Translations under genes and position numbers: made by a program | The notes under the pieces: model-generated | What the model saw: the letters and a program-made list of their open reading frames with translations, nothing else | Told to the model about the DNA's origin: nothing | Databases searched by the model: none | Source of the DNA: Diospyros lotus | Lineage: Eukaryota; Streptophyta; Magnoliopsida; Ericales; Ebenaceae | Direction of reading: 5' to 3' | Assembly: GCF_014633365.1 (NCBI RefSeq) | Contig: NW_026267104.1 | Span: 1,302,001-1,366,000 of the forward strand | DNA: 64,000 nt | Shown here: positions 1 to 11,387 of the stretch, piece by piece | How the letters are laid out: every line of letters starts with the position of its first letter | Position numbering within the stretch: position 1 is the stretch's first letter

Positions 1-165
1 GAAACATAAATTAACTAAATAAATATTCCAAACCACACACCCAAATATATTTCTTGTTTTTAGATAAAATATAATTATTAATTGTTTCTTATTTTTAGTA
101 TTTATTCATTATCTAAAATTAATTTAAAATAAATATATTCATATTAATTTAATATATCGTGTGTC

Positions 166-205
<40 letters not shown>

Positions 206-1073
206 TTATAAAACTCACATATATATATAAATAAATAAATAAAACTTATAAAAATATATAATAAATTATATATTTTTTGTATATATATGTAAATTTTATA
301 GATATTATTATTATATAAAATTTGATATGTTAAATCAATATAAACACGTTATATTTAAATTGATTTTACATATTAAATAAAATTACATTCAATTAAGTTA
401 ATTTAAACATAATTATTAAAATTAAAATTATTAAATAAAATTATAAATTTATAAAAATAATTTGATTATTTTTAAAATTAACCCTTGACTTATTTTGATA
501 ACTTGTACTATGTTTAAAATTTTTAATAATTTTTCTTTAACGTCTCATGTAAGTATAATCTTAATTATTATTATTTTAGATGGAGTGTTAAATAAATTAT
601 TATATTTTGACTTGAGAATTAAATTAATTATTATATTTTATGAAAATTCACATAAGTTGTTGTCCTTTCAAACTGGATGCCAAATTAAAATAGTCAAATA
701 AATTATCTTATTTTTAAATTCATAATCACATTAATTATTATGATAGATGTTAATATGTTATATTAATATTTTTCAATAATTAATACTTTATACTTAATAA
801 AAAAAAATTACACAGTCGCAAGCGCAAAAATATAGATTTGAAAAATTATAAACACTTGATTTAACCATTTTCAAAGTAAAATGACAAATTTAACATCAAA
901 TTTAAAAATATAATAATTAATTTGAGTATGGACCAAATTATAATAACTTATTTCACAATTCGCCCCCTTAATTTTGAAATTTATTAAAACAGTTCCATTC
1001 TCCACGCTTTCATTTATCATGTTTATTGCTTTCTTGATTCGAAACAGAGCGCGGGAAAATTGGGGCAGAGAAA
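1..1073. other. AT-rich intergenic DNA and promoter of the first gene
   Basis: This stretch is very AT-rich and has no credible gene. It contains an (ATA)n microsatellite at about 168-204 and many A/T tracts. Short open frames here are what low-complexity DNA gives by chance. The last 100 bases become more GC-rich and probably carry the promoter and 5' UTR of the coiled-coil gene that starts at 1074. Confidence 0.6.
168..204. repeat. (ATA)n microsatellite
   Basis: About a dozen uninterrupted ATA/TAA trinucleotide units, visible directly. Confidence 0.9.
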
Positions 1074-4000
1074 ATGGACAATTCAGGAGCGATTCTTTGT
1101 CAGATTTCTTCTCTGAAGGACATGCTTGATCAGGTTCCATCTCCTCCTCCATGCCTATACAAAATCTAGGGTTTTTGCGATGTTATTCCCGTCAATTCCG
1201 GGTTCGTTTGGTCTTTTGCAGGTGAACGAAGAAATCGAAGCGAGTATTCAGGTTACCAGAGAGATAGAATCCGAAATCGTCAAGTGTTCTGAGGCCGAGA
1301 CCACTTTGAAAGCCAGAGAATCAGAGCTGACGAAGTTGGTTTACGAGTTGGACTTTGAGCTCGCCGGATTGATTGCAGTGGCTGGTAAAAGCATGCTTCC
1401 ATTAATTCATTGTATCATCAAGGGTTTGAAAATTCAGCTCTGATGATTTTAGGCTCTTCTTGTTACCTTTTTCGATGCGTTTGGTTCTTACACTTAAAAG
1501 CTTTTTAGCTTGAGACATTGTACAATTTTCTAGAAAGTTCATATTCAAATGAAGTAAATGATTTGAATTGGTTAGCCCTGCTAGGTGGTAAACGAGATAA
1601 AAAATTCAATTGTAGTTGTTATAGCTATTTCGCGTGTACTCACTCCTATTAGCAATTGAAATCCTGCTCACTTTTACACCAAATTGAATCCTACCAATTG
1701 AAGAGCAATTGTGCTGACTGCATTTTATTTGAGGTATGCAATCATATGACAGTCCACTGCCCTGGTAATACTCTGCAAGTTGGACTTAGAAGTAGAATGT
1801 TAGCGAGCTGCTTATGAAAGCTTACCTTAATGCCCATGATGGTTCTGTGATGGCGAGTAAAATAATCTCAATGAATATTCTTCCCATGGTTGGTTTTGAA
1901 TATCAGTTATTCTTTTTCCCTGATCTTCTTCTAATTCTCTTTTTTTCCCATTTTCTGCAGCTCATTCAAGAACCTCAGTGAAGCTCTTGGAGAAGGAGGT
2001 GTCTTTTTTAAAAATGAAACACAACGAGATCATCAAAAGAATGAACAACATGAGGTACTGCTGCAAATCCACACGAAACTCTATTATTTTAACTTGATAA
2101 AACAGAGATGATATCACCTCATCCTTCTCTGTCTCCCTCTATATAGACACATTTATTGTGGGTAGACTGGTGGCTTATATTACACTTCTGTACATGATTA
2201 AGTTGTTCAACTGGAAATTCAGATCTAGATTTTCACTTTCATTTATCCGCTGTATAATAAATATTTTCTGCACTTTGTACTTTAAAACATAAGATTTCTC
2301 ATCTTTAATAATTTTCAAAGCTACCACTATACTTGGTCTGGTCTTATTAAAACCTTACCCTTATAATTTTAGATGTAATAAATTCTTCTTCTTTTTTTTT
2401 TTTTCCACATGCCAGTATGTTGTCAGCAGAGCTATATTGTTGATATGGGAAATTCTCTCCTACCTGTTTCATTGCCTGCAAACGTTTATAATGCAGTAGA
2501 TTAGGCAAGACACATGGTTATGGCTCATACATCTAACCCATCCATACACTTAGCAAATTAGCAAGTCGTCATAGCAAATTGTTCAAAGAATCTACAGAAA
2601 AGTATTTAGCAGCCATCAAAACATCTAATACTATTCCCTTCACTGGAATTTAATAATCTGTTTCAAATATAATCTCCATAACGTGTGATATTTTCTCAAA
2701 TTTGTGATGTTTCTCATAGAAGTAATACCAACACTTTGTTCTGTAAATTGTTTAGCTGATATCTGTGTGTAACTTACGGAACTGTTTCATCACAGGGATG
2801 ATTTTACCACATCATGCCTAGATTTCCAGAGGACCATGGAAAACACGCGAACTGATGAACTTGAGGATTTATTGTCAGAAAAGGAGTTTCTTGAGAAGGA
2901 ACTTCATCTTTTGAATGAGAAAAATAATGTGCTGCAGAACTCAATGTTGGCATTCATAGAGGAGATTCTTGAAGAACTTCATGGTTCCAATTCTGGTAAT
3001 GTTGATTTGCTTATCATACAATTGGGGACTTATGAGTAAAAATCAGTGACCACAACCTAATTTTCTAATTTCATGTTGCTCATATTAACATGTCTGACAA
3101 TTCCTTCCCTGCAATTGCATGCAATTTTTCATAAAGCCATTGCCTCCTCTTTCTAGTGCTAATCACTTATCTTGTTCCATTTCACAAGGACTCAATTTCT
3201 ATTTATAAAATTTATATCATCTAGTTGTACCATTTCCTTTTTGTTGAAAGAAACATTTGAATTTTCCTTTGACAATTTCTTTTATTTGTATTTAAATATA
3301 TATGGATATAGTTTAAAATGTATGAAGACTATGTGAATTCTATCCACCTATTTGGGCAAAATCCTGGAGAGACTATGCTTTGAAATAGTTTCTCAGTGAA
3401 GTTGTTTGACATAAGCAAGCAAAAAGCTAGTGCTAATGGAAAAAAACTTTATGAGCAACGAGAGCAGAGAGTTGCTCAGATTAGTTGTTAAATTACTGGA
3501 CTTGTATAATTCACGGGTGACTTGACTGATAAGCAAAAGAATTTTCTTTCATTTTCTGTCTATTAAGTGTAGTCTCAAATTTTCAAGGTCTTTGAAGATT
3601 TTGACACTAAACTAAGGTTAGTTAAAGAGAAGTGACGGTGGATCTTGCAAATAATTAGTTTTCCTTTTCTAATGTTTAACACTGTGCAGATCTACCATTT
3701 CTCCTGTTCAAATATTAAACCCTAGGGAATTTGTCACAAAGTTTAGCCTATTACTATCCCTACTGTAGTTAATGTAGTTTATCTTTGCTAACCTAATTGA
3801 AGCTTGACTTGTGTTGATATGTTTACTCATGCATTTTTAGTTTTGGGTGCTTAAATGTTCACAAATCATAAGATTCGTGTATTGAACTTTCAAATAGATA
3901 AATATAGAGCCTTAATCTCACTATACGGGCCACATGAATTCTAACTTGCCAACCATTTCTATCTATGGCCTTATCCAAATAAACTACTTGAATGATTTGC

Positions 4001-4642
4001 GTAGGCAAAGTTCCTTGGATAAAATTTAATGGCATACATATTAGGCATGGAAGGGATATTATCACTATCTAGAGTTACATTTCTTCTATTTATTTATTTA
4101 CTATTTTTATTATTTATTTATTTATTTATTTTTTTTTTTTGGAGGGGGGGAGGGGGTAGCACAGAAGAAAATCTTGTTCACGTAGGGTGCTGCAACTTCA
4201 TATTTACATATGTTTGTGACTTGCACCAGCTCTACAATCATAGCATAAAGTGATGATAACCTTACAGAGGATATGGCCACAAATGGAGATGACTAGAGGC
4301 CTTGAATTCATGTCGCCAACTCACCCAGCAAGATTAAGGCTTGTGATTGTCGTCGTTGTCGTCATAAGACATGACCCTGTATCTATCATGCTAGTTTGCT
4401 CATTTATTTTTATTATTGTAAATTACATTTTGAAAGATATTGATGTTGCCCTATATTTGCTCAATTTAGTGGTTCTCAGGAAATATTTCAACAATTTTGT
4501 GATCTCTTGCCTTTTGTTGTGAGTCACAGCTTTGTATCTTCAGTTAGAGATCAGACAGATTGAGAATGAGAAATTGCTGGACATTAATGAGTTAAAGACC
4601 AAAATGCGTTCAACTATTCAATTCAACAATTATCAGTGTTAA
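1074..4642 (+). CDS. Coiled-coil protein, possibly kinetochore SPC24-like; five exons
   Basis: Exons joined by GT-AG sites with consistent phase are 1074-1133, 1222-1384, 1961-2054, 2796-2995 and 4530-4642. They give 209 codons plus a TAA stop. The protein starts MDNSGAILCQISSLKDMLDQ and is almost entirely charged heptad-like helix: Glu/Lys-rich stretches in exon 2 (ESEIVKCSEAETTLKARESE), exon 3 (SVKLLEKEVSFLKMKHNEI) and exon 4 (SEKEFLEKELHLLNEKNN). There is no signal peptide or membrane segment. Its size and all-coiled-coil make-up resemble small kinetochore subunits such as plant SPC24 homologues, but I cannot confirm family membership from sequence alone. A second, alternative copy of the last exon lies at 4689-4795. 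Intron 4 (2996-4529) holds the 3' tail of an RTE-type LINE and a T-run/G-run tract. Confidence 0.72.
4126..4157. repeat. T-run followed by G-run in intron 4
   Basis: A TTTA microsatellite runs into a pure T tract, then into G-rich sequence with runs of 7 and 5 G. It is one of several T-to-G homopolymer junctions in the window. Confidence 0.8.
4250..4366 (+). mobile_element. 3' tail of an RTE-type LINE (fragment)
   Basis: The sequence around gcaagattaaggcttgtgat, followed by a degenerate (GTC/GTT)n tail, matches the shape of the 3' end of plant RTE-clade LINEs. A better-preserved reverse-oriented copy with the same end lies at about 50105-51060. Only the short 3' end is present, as expected for 5'-truncated insertion. 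Confidence 0.45.
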
Positions 4643-4688
4643 AATTCTATACTAATCATTTGATCTCTTGCATTGTTGTGAAACACAG

Positions 4689-4795
4689 CTTTGCATGTTT
4701 TGTTAGAAAACAAAAAGATCGAGAATGAGAAATTGCTCAAGGACATTGATGAGTTGAAGACCACACTGCTTTCAACAATTTCAATTCTACAATAA
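4689..4795 (+). CDS. Alternative (duplicated) terminal exon of the coiled-coil gene
   Basis: This is a second copy of exon 5, 47 bases after the first. Both follow a cacag acceptor, begin with CTTTG, continue in the same phase and end in their own TAA. The copies encode LEIRQIENEKLLDINELK (first) and LENKKIENEKLLKDIDELK (second). Using this exon gives a 207-aa protein. The second copy has an uninterrupted LLKDIDELKTTLL helix, while the first lacks one Lys codon. The spacer also duplicates intron sequence ending in the acceptor. Either copy could be the used exon; splicing evidence would decide. Confidence 0.6.
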
Positions 4796-5264
4796 GAGGT
4801 GGTTAAAAACCCCCAAGTTTCGATGGTTAGACTTTTACCTAAAGAGTAATTTCAAATTTTAGTCAGTTTTTTCATTTCTGAGAAACCATAGAAATTCATG
4901 CTTGCTTCTCAAGCTTTTACCACTACACCAGGCAATGCTATATATAATTGTGACTGATAAGAAAATTTAACATAAATGTAACATGGGTCCATACAAGATC
5001 AGAAAATTGTTGAAATACCTTAAGTTATTTTTCTTGTATACACGTTTGACATAAGGGTTCCAATTAATTGGCGATAAAATTAAAGGAGGCAGCTTAACAC
5101 TTTTTCTTCTCTCTTTTTTTGTTCAGATATGCCTGACTTGACAGGAGGACAACTAGACAAGTGAAGGGATGAAAAGTTCTTGAATTATGCGAGAGAAATA
5201 TATGGTTCCAGTTAACTTGGCTGAAAAGTGAACCCATCTTATCAGTTTTCTTTTTCTTTTTGCA

Positions 5265-5600
5265 TTCAGATGTATGATTGACTTGATGGGGCAACAATTT
5301 TAGACAATTGAAGGGCTGGAAAGCTCCGTAGCAGTAATGCAGAGACCATAGACATGAAAAAGGTTATGATTTAACAAATAAAAGGACGTGGCTCTGTACC
5401 AAATTGTGAGCTAAGTTGTGTTCCAATCACAGAGTGACCGTATAAGTTTTGTGATTATCATGTGCACTTTGACCTACAAAGGCGGTACAGCTAAGACTTT
5501 CTCCAGTTATACATTGAAGGTACATTCAGCACAATTCTCGAAGAAGCTCAGCACAATTATCATAGGGCCTTTTGTCAATGATAGAGTATGTGGAACCCTG
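5265..5600 (+). repeat. Diverged direct repeat, copy 1
   Basis: Copy 1 contains, in order, a GGGCAACAATTTTAGACAAT-type block, a GGAAAGCT block, an AACAAATAAAAGGACGTGGC block, and a block on calcium-like text gtgcactttgacctacaaag. The same ordered blocks recur at 6620-6900, with substitutions and small indels. A shorter relative of the first block lies at 5125-5185. Confidence 0.5.
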
Positions 5601-6619
5601 CACTGGATTTGTTCCTCCTGTTTTGATTTGATCAGCACAATTCTCGAAGAACTTTTCTGTTTACTATTTCCTTAAGGTTGCTTCTTGTAGGGAAAAACAA
5701 GAATTAACTGATGCATGAACGTGCCACTATGTGCACGAGCGGATCTGAAAATTTGATCTGAGCTGAGTTTTGAATATTTCAGATCAGCAAACTATGGGTG
5801 CTTTATTCAAATGGAAGGTGAGATTTTGACACCCTAAATCTAACATAAAATAGCAGAAAGATTATATAAGTGCCATGATGAAGATGAAGGGTTTTCAGTT
5901 AAGAGTTTTATTGATTTAGGAACTTACAGGAATATGAAAGTTATGTCTCTCTTTCTCTCTTTAATTTGAATTCGTAGGTTGGTAGGGTTAATTTTATTTT
6001 CCTCTCCTCTTTATCTTCATCTTTCTTAATCTTCTCTTATTCCTATATCATGCCTTCATCAACCCATGTGGTCATCCTACCAAATTTGGAATAATTCATG
6101 AATTTATTATGAGACCAGCTACTCGTTTTTGCTAGATGATTGGCTAGTAAGGAGCTAGAATACTTCCAACATTGGTTTTATCATTAAGTATGCTGTGTGA
6201 TGTGCATCTGGAAGTTCATCTCTTGTGCTGTCAAGCGTACGTAGAATTGTATGTCCCATATTGAAAATTTTTGGACTTACGTAGTGAGAAAAGGAACCTT
6301 CCATTCCTGAAAGTGTGTTCCTCTTATTGTCCCTCATATAGTCCCTTTAGTTTGCAATTAGCATAGAAATAATAGGCACAAAATCTACAGGATTTGCATA
6401 TTTGGCTATTTGAGACCAAAATCATGACTGGTCAATACTTGTGATAATCCTAGCTTTGATTGAGTCCTGAAGTTTCAAAATCACTTTTCAAGAAGTATCA
6501 GAAGGGGATAGAGGAATAGTTAACTTGGACTTTTGGCATTATGTTTGAGACAAGAACTGTGGTTCCAGTTAATTTCGGATAAGGAAAAGTAGTGTTGTCA
6601 CTTCTTTTTGGTATTCTAA

Positions 6620-6900
6620 TATGTTGATTCTGTAGGGCAAAAATTAGGCAAGTGAAAGGATGGAAAGCTACCTCGCAGCAGTGAAGAGGAAACACAAGTA
6701 GAGATGAGTAACTTTAGCAAATAAAAGAATGTGGCTGAGAAGCAAACCATGGACTAGGTTTGGTTGTCTTCCATGTCAAGGACAGTGCTCATGTATGTCT
6801 TACGAATTTCACGTGTACCTAGACCACCTTTGTACCCCACAGCTCGGACTTTTCTAATCGTCCATTGAAGTGCACTCAGAATGGGGCCTCCAGCTCATAA
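6620..6900 (+). repeat. Diverged direct repeat, copy 2
   Basis: This is the second copy of the 5265-5600 repeat. It has the same block order: GGGCAAAAATTAGGCAAGTG, then GGAAAGCT, then TTAGCAAATAAAAGAATGTG, then a CACGTGTACCTAGACCACC block. Identity looks moderate, so the duplication is not recent. Confidence 0.5.
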
Positions 6901-7480
6901 TAGAATGAGATAATTCTCTTTATCAACTTAAAAAAAAGGATAAGATAATTTATTATCACGAGTATGAAATGATCCTGATTAGACTAGGTCAGGCACCGAC
7001 TCTCTCTTTTCTATTTATTTATTTATTTATTTTTTTTGTGTGGTTGATAGCAAGCATCAATTCATATGTGAATGTGCTAGCTTGTGGCAGAAAAAAGAAA
7101 AGAAAAGAAAATCCAGCCAAGGCTCCTTTGTGGTTCTCCTGAAGCAGTCACTGCGAACTACTAAACTTGTAAGACTACACTCTTACATAATTGGTTAGTT
7201 TCCTTTTTGTTCATTCAATTTTCCTTTCTTTTAAGTTACATTTCTACAACGTTCATCAGCAATTTTCCAGTCTTGAAAATTTATTCTTGATATTTTTTTT
7301 TCTAAATTGTTTTGGGTTCTCATATCATGTTTAGTAACTGTTTATTCTAAGGCAATCAGAAAATTTGGAGGGCAAGTGGTGGGCCCAAAGTGAGGCAGGG
7401 AAACTTGTGTATCTCCTTTGATTTGCCCTATCTGGCTCTTCACTTCGCCCACCCTGGGCCACACGACCTATTGCTTTCCT

Positions 7481-7487
7481 TATAAGA
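7481..7487 (+). promoter_or_regulatory. TATA box of the DVL/RTFL gene
   Basis: TATAAGA lies 137 bases before the chosen ATG, in a locally GC-richer promoter. Position and sequence suit a plant TATA box; this is inference. Confidence 0.45.
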
Positions 7488-7617
7488 ATACTCACTTATC
7501 CCATCAAAATCATTGCCACATTTCTATGCACTCCCCAAACAAAACCCAAAAAGGTTGCCACACTTTTCTTTGATCACGCAACACAGCTTCTTTCCGGGGG
7601 GAGAAAAGGCAGCAGAA

Positions 7618-7773
7618 ATGAACAGAATGGGGGGGATAAAGACCAGTGCTTCCATGGAAGGCTCTAAGGGAAGGCTCACATGCAAAGGCCTGGGAGAGCA
7701 CCTCAAAGAGCAGAGAGTCAAGGTTTACATCATCAGAAGATGTATTGTCATGCTTCTCTGCTGGCATGATTGA
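7618..7773 (+). CDS. DVL/ROTUNDIFOLIA-like (RTFL) small polypeptide
   Basis: This intronless 51-aa frame ends with the hallmark DVL/RTFL domain: residues 19-51 contain [12 protein letters not shown], then VYIIRRC, then MLLCWHD at the very C terminus. DVL/RTFL peptides are plant-specific, associate with the plasma membrane, and restrict polar cell proliferation in lateral organs when over-expressed. The start is the first ATG in the frame; the open frame upstream to 7513 has no ATG. The N terminus ([15 protein letters not shown]) is variable in this family. A TATA box lies upstream at 7481. A second ATG four codons in (MGG) could also serve. The family is certain; the exact member is not. Confidence 0.9.
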   Translation: MNRMGGIKTSASMEGSKGRLTCKGLGEHLKEQRVKVYIIRRCIVMLLCWHD

Positions 7774-9700
7774 ATTTTTCTGCCGTTTCTATTCCCAAAT
7801 CAGTTGTACATTACATGTCAAGTTTCTGAGGTTGTGCTTTGCCATTTCTTAGAGGTCATAACCCTTTTCATTCTGCATTCCATCCCAGAGTATTTTCTTT
7901 CCTAGGCTCAGAATTCTCTCTGCAGAAGATGCCAAGCAAGTTCTTCTCGAAGATCAATGAACTCAGACAATACTTTTGGTGATGGGGGCCTGAGATTGTA
8001 TCTAACACGTGGAAGACGAGCGCTACGAAGACAAGAATGTTAGATAGATGTGATAAGGTTTGAGCAATTCTTTGGTGGAATGTGATTTAAGAAGATTTGG
8101 TTGTGGGGAAAAATCATAGATTGAGGAAAGAAAATGAAATGGAAGACATTTTTTCGATGTGATATAAATTACAATGATTTTGTTAAAAATATGGTAAGAG
8201 CAAGAATAATTAGTCATACAGAATTTGGGTAAATTTATATTTTTTTTCCTTATAATTTTAAGCTTTTAACAAAAAAATATAGGGATCAGATTGACTAAAA
8301 AATATTAATTTAAGAATGTAATTGAAATAATAATAAAAATTTAATAATTACACACAAAAAAATATTAAAATATAAGTACAAAATTAGGAGTTTTGCCCAT
8401 AAAATTTATTTAACCAATGTTATGTGACCTTGAGAGTTGGACGTGTTAATGAATTTGAAATGGTGTTTAGTCCATCAGTACTTGCTAAATAAAGACAAAA
8501 TTTGCAGGGTCGCGTAGGCTAGACGGCAATCCGGCTGGCAGCTCTGTTTGGTATTTTTGGGGATGTAGGAATTCTGTTGGCTTATTGCCTGCTGCGTGAT
8601 GGCCCATTGGGCCTGTCTTTGAATGAAAGCGGGGCCCACGTTCGTCTGTTTTTTCGGCCCATGTTTGAACGGGACTTTGACTCGCTTGAGACCATCACCC
8701 TAAATTGGCAAAATGCCTTCCCTCCTTCTCCTCAGCCTTTGCATATTCTTTTTTTATTCATCCCCCCAAAAATAATTTTTTTACCGGCTTCTAAATAAAG
8801 GCTTTTTTGTTGTAATTTTTTACCCTAAAATGGCAATATGATTTTTTTGTTATAATTTTTTTTTCTCTTCATAAAGTAAAAAACTTGAGAGGTCCTCGAT
8901 TATAGATAACATTTAATTCAAACCGTCTCATTTTTTTAAAAAATTTATAATTTGTCATGATCTTATTTAAAAATAATGACAAATTTATTATAAGTTAAAA
9001 GTTTCAATCTTAACCTATAGATATAGACGATTATATAGTTTTGTATGGGGATAGAATCGAATTTATAATTTCGTAGTATTTCAAACTCTTGAATACGTGT
9101 GATGGATTATTTGCATTATTTCTAAGAATTTTGTTAGAGTTAAAAGAGATAGAAATAAAATTTATATATATTGTTTTTAATCTTTTCCTTAATTTTTATG
9201 TGTAATATTTAAATTATACTTATTTTATGTTACAATATCAAGCATGAAGGCTATTTACACCAGCAAACATAAATTTGAAATTTTTTTATTTTTTTTGTTT
9301 TTATTTGATAATTCGAGAATTTTGAGGTTAAATTTATTTTAAATTATTTTTTTTGTAAAAAATATATATTATAAATTATTTTAATTATTAACGATCATGG
9401 ACTGGGTTTAAGGTAATGAAAATACTATTTGGTTACTCATAATATTTGTAATGAGACTCGTGTATTAATATATTATATATTTATAATTAATAATAAAAAA
9501 TATAATATATGGATACCACACAAAAAGACGTGGGACAACGGAGAAAAAGAAAGGGCGCAACCATAATTAAGAAGGGTGAAAGAAAGAAAATAACACCAAG
9601 ACTTTGGGTGAAATTGTGAATATTGGGGAAATCGAGGGGCACCGGAGAAAATAACCCGTCTACTTTCAATCCGTTGCCCAGGTGGCTTCCTGGTCGCATC
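7774..9700. other. Intergenic DNA between the DVL gene and HDA15-like gene
   Basis: The first 150 bases are probably 3' UTR of the DVL gene. Beyond that the DNA is AT-rich with long A/T tracts, apart from a GC-richer island at 8505-8720 without a credible gene. No transposon ends or RNA genes were recognised. Confidence 0.5.
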
Positions 9701-9719
9701 GACGTCACATACATTACAG

Positions 9720-10000
9720 CAATCTCAGTGTCGCCCAAATCTAGTTCGAGGTCGGCCCCATTCGATCCAATCGGGTGAGATTCTTGATTCTCCAGTCACG
9801 CTTCATTCTTGATTCTCTATTCACGCTTCATTGTTATCGTCGTCCTTCGATCCCCATTCCCGTTTCCATCTCCTTCATTATCACTGTTTCCTAGGGCTTA
9901 TACAATGTGTATGCTGTGTAATGTTCGAGCTCGTAAATTCTGCTTGTCTATGGGGTGCGTGTCTGTATGGGTGTTCTACCGTCGATTCGAATGATGTAGG
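9720..10000 (+). promoter_or_regulatory. Probable promoter and non-coding first exon of the HDA15-like gene
   Basis: The coding part of the HDA15-like gene begins in an exon that opens with a clean acceptor (ttcttgcag at 11352-11360) 27 bases before the ATG, so at least one upstream non-coding exon is needed. The base composition changes here from AT-rich to GC-richer, CT-rich sequence typical of plant transcription starts. A possible donor is CGG|gtgaga near 9774. The exact ends are not determinable from sequence. Confidence 0.4.
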
Positions 10001-11387
10001 TGATTGTTATGCGTCTTGAGTGTACTGGTGGAGTTCGAATTTGCTATTAATCACTCGACGGAGTCTTTCACCAAACCCTACAATTTGATTCTGAGTTGAA
10101 AGGTTATTGGGATGTAATCGCGGTTTATTGGGGTTAGGATTTACTTCGAATTCTATTTTGAATCCCCGTCATATGTTGACAGTTGATACACCCAGATGAG
10201 CAAAACTTGTTCTGAGATTAAACCATTCATTTTGCTTAATATTTGTTATGTGGTTTCTTTCGGTCTTATCTGTTTTCCCAAATAAAATAATGTGTAATGT
10301 TTTTTTTCTTCTGGTCGATTTTGGAATTGCAAAATGAGTGGACAGAAGCTTGAAATATTGCAGCAATATTCCAGATTTACCACATTTTGAGATTCCAATT
10401 CTTTTTATCCTGTTCCGTATTCTTAGCAACAAAAGGGGATTTAATAACATGAAACCATAACATTCTTGGGTGTTTACTTGTGGAATACTTGTCTGTTACT
10501 ATATAGGTGATTGTTTATTTGTACCCGTAAGATCTATGCCTGCCACAATTCTATGACTTGTCCTTTATTACTTATAACTGCCACTTGTTTATTTAGTACT
10601 TTCCTTAACAAGTTGTTATGCATACAAAGTTACTCATAAAAATATGGGTTTGGTTAGTCTGGCATTTGATGGAGAGTTACAAACTTAAGGAAAATGATAG
10701 CACTCTTAATTTTCTGACACACATGGATTTATAGATGGCCTTGCTGTATGTTATATTTCATTCTTTTAAATTACCTGTCTTGTATAGGACGTGTGTTTGC
10801 ATCCCTGTTTCGGTATGCTTGTCCAAGGTTTTTTTGTGCTCTCTTCCTAGCCCATGCATATTCTATTGTCAGTGGGTTTGTGCTACTGATATTGACCGTA
10901 TACAGTGCATGTTTTTCTGTTGCTCCCTCCCAAATTGCCATGCTTTGGTGCACAACCCTTAGCGCCCAAGAATAGATCAAACACCTCCTGATAGAATTCA
11001 CCTGCAATAGATACTTATGTGGTGATATCTAACCAGTTATATGTCCATGTAGAGAGGATATATTCATTGATATTCCTGTTCTATATTATCATAATTTCTA
11101 GTTGATTAAACTACAATAGAAGTCTTTTCACTTTCATTTTGGCTGAGGTGGTTTGTGCACAATCTTTCCATGTTGCGTTATGGATGAATTGAGTTTACTG
11201 CTTGGCTGGATGTCTATTCATTTGTTTCTGTCTCTTTTATGCTTGTAGATTGTTTTTTCATCCCTTTCAATGTGCTTGCTTTTTGTCTTTTGACTTAGTT
11301 TTTAAGGCTTCCCATATTTGTGTCTGATGACTGGTCATAATTGAGGAATGATTCTTGCAGATAATTGCTCCATGCCCTGAATGCATC

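Larger units (their letters stand above)
4796..7460. other. Intergenic region with an internal duplication
   Basis: I see no convincing gene. Short open frames here have no family signature. The stretch contains a diverged duplication (about 5265-5600 and 6620-6900, listed separately), a weaker third copy near 5125-5185, and TTTA/AAAAG microsatellites near 7015-7105. Part may be 3' UTR of the upstream coiled-coil gene. Confidence 0.5.

Noticed and set aside
7510..7767. 85-codon minus-strand frame opposite the DVL gene
   Set aside because: It is the shadow of the plus-strand RTFL frame, which has a diagnostic C-terminal domain; the minus frame shows no family motif.
10735..11007. Overlapping Cys- and Phe-rich frames on both strands
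   Set aside because: They lie in the 5' UTR intron of the HDA15-like gene, have no domain signature and are open in several frames at once.
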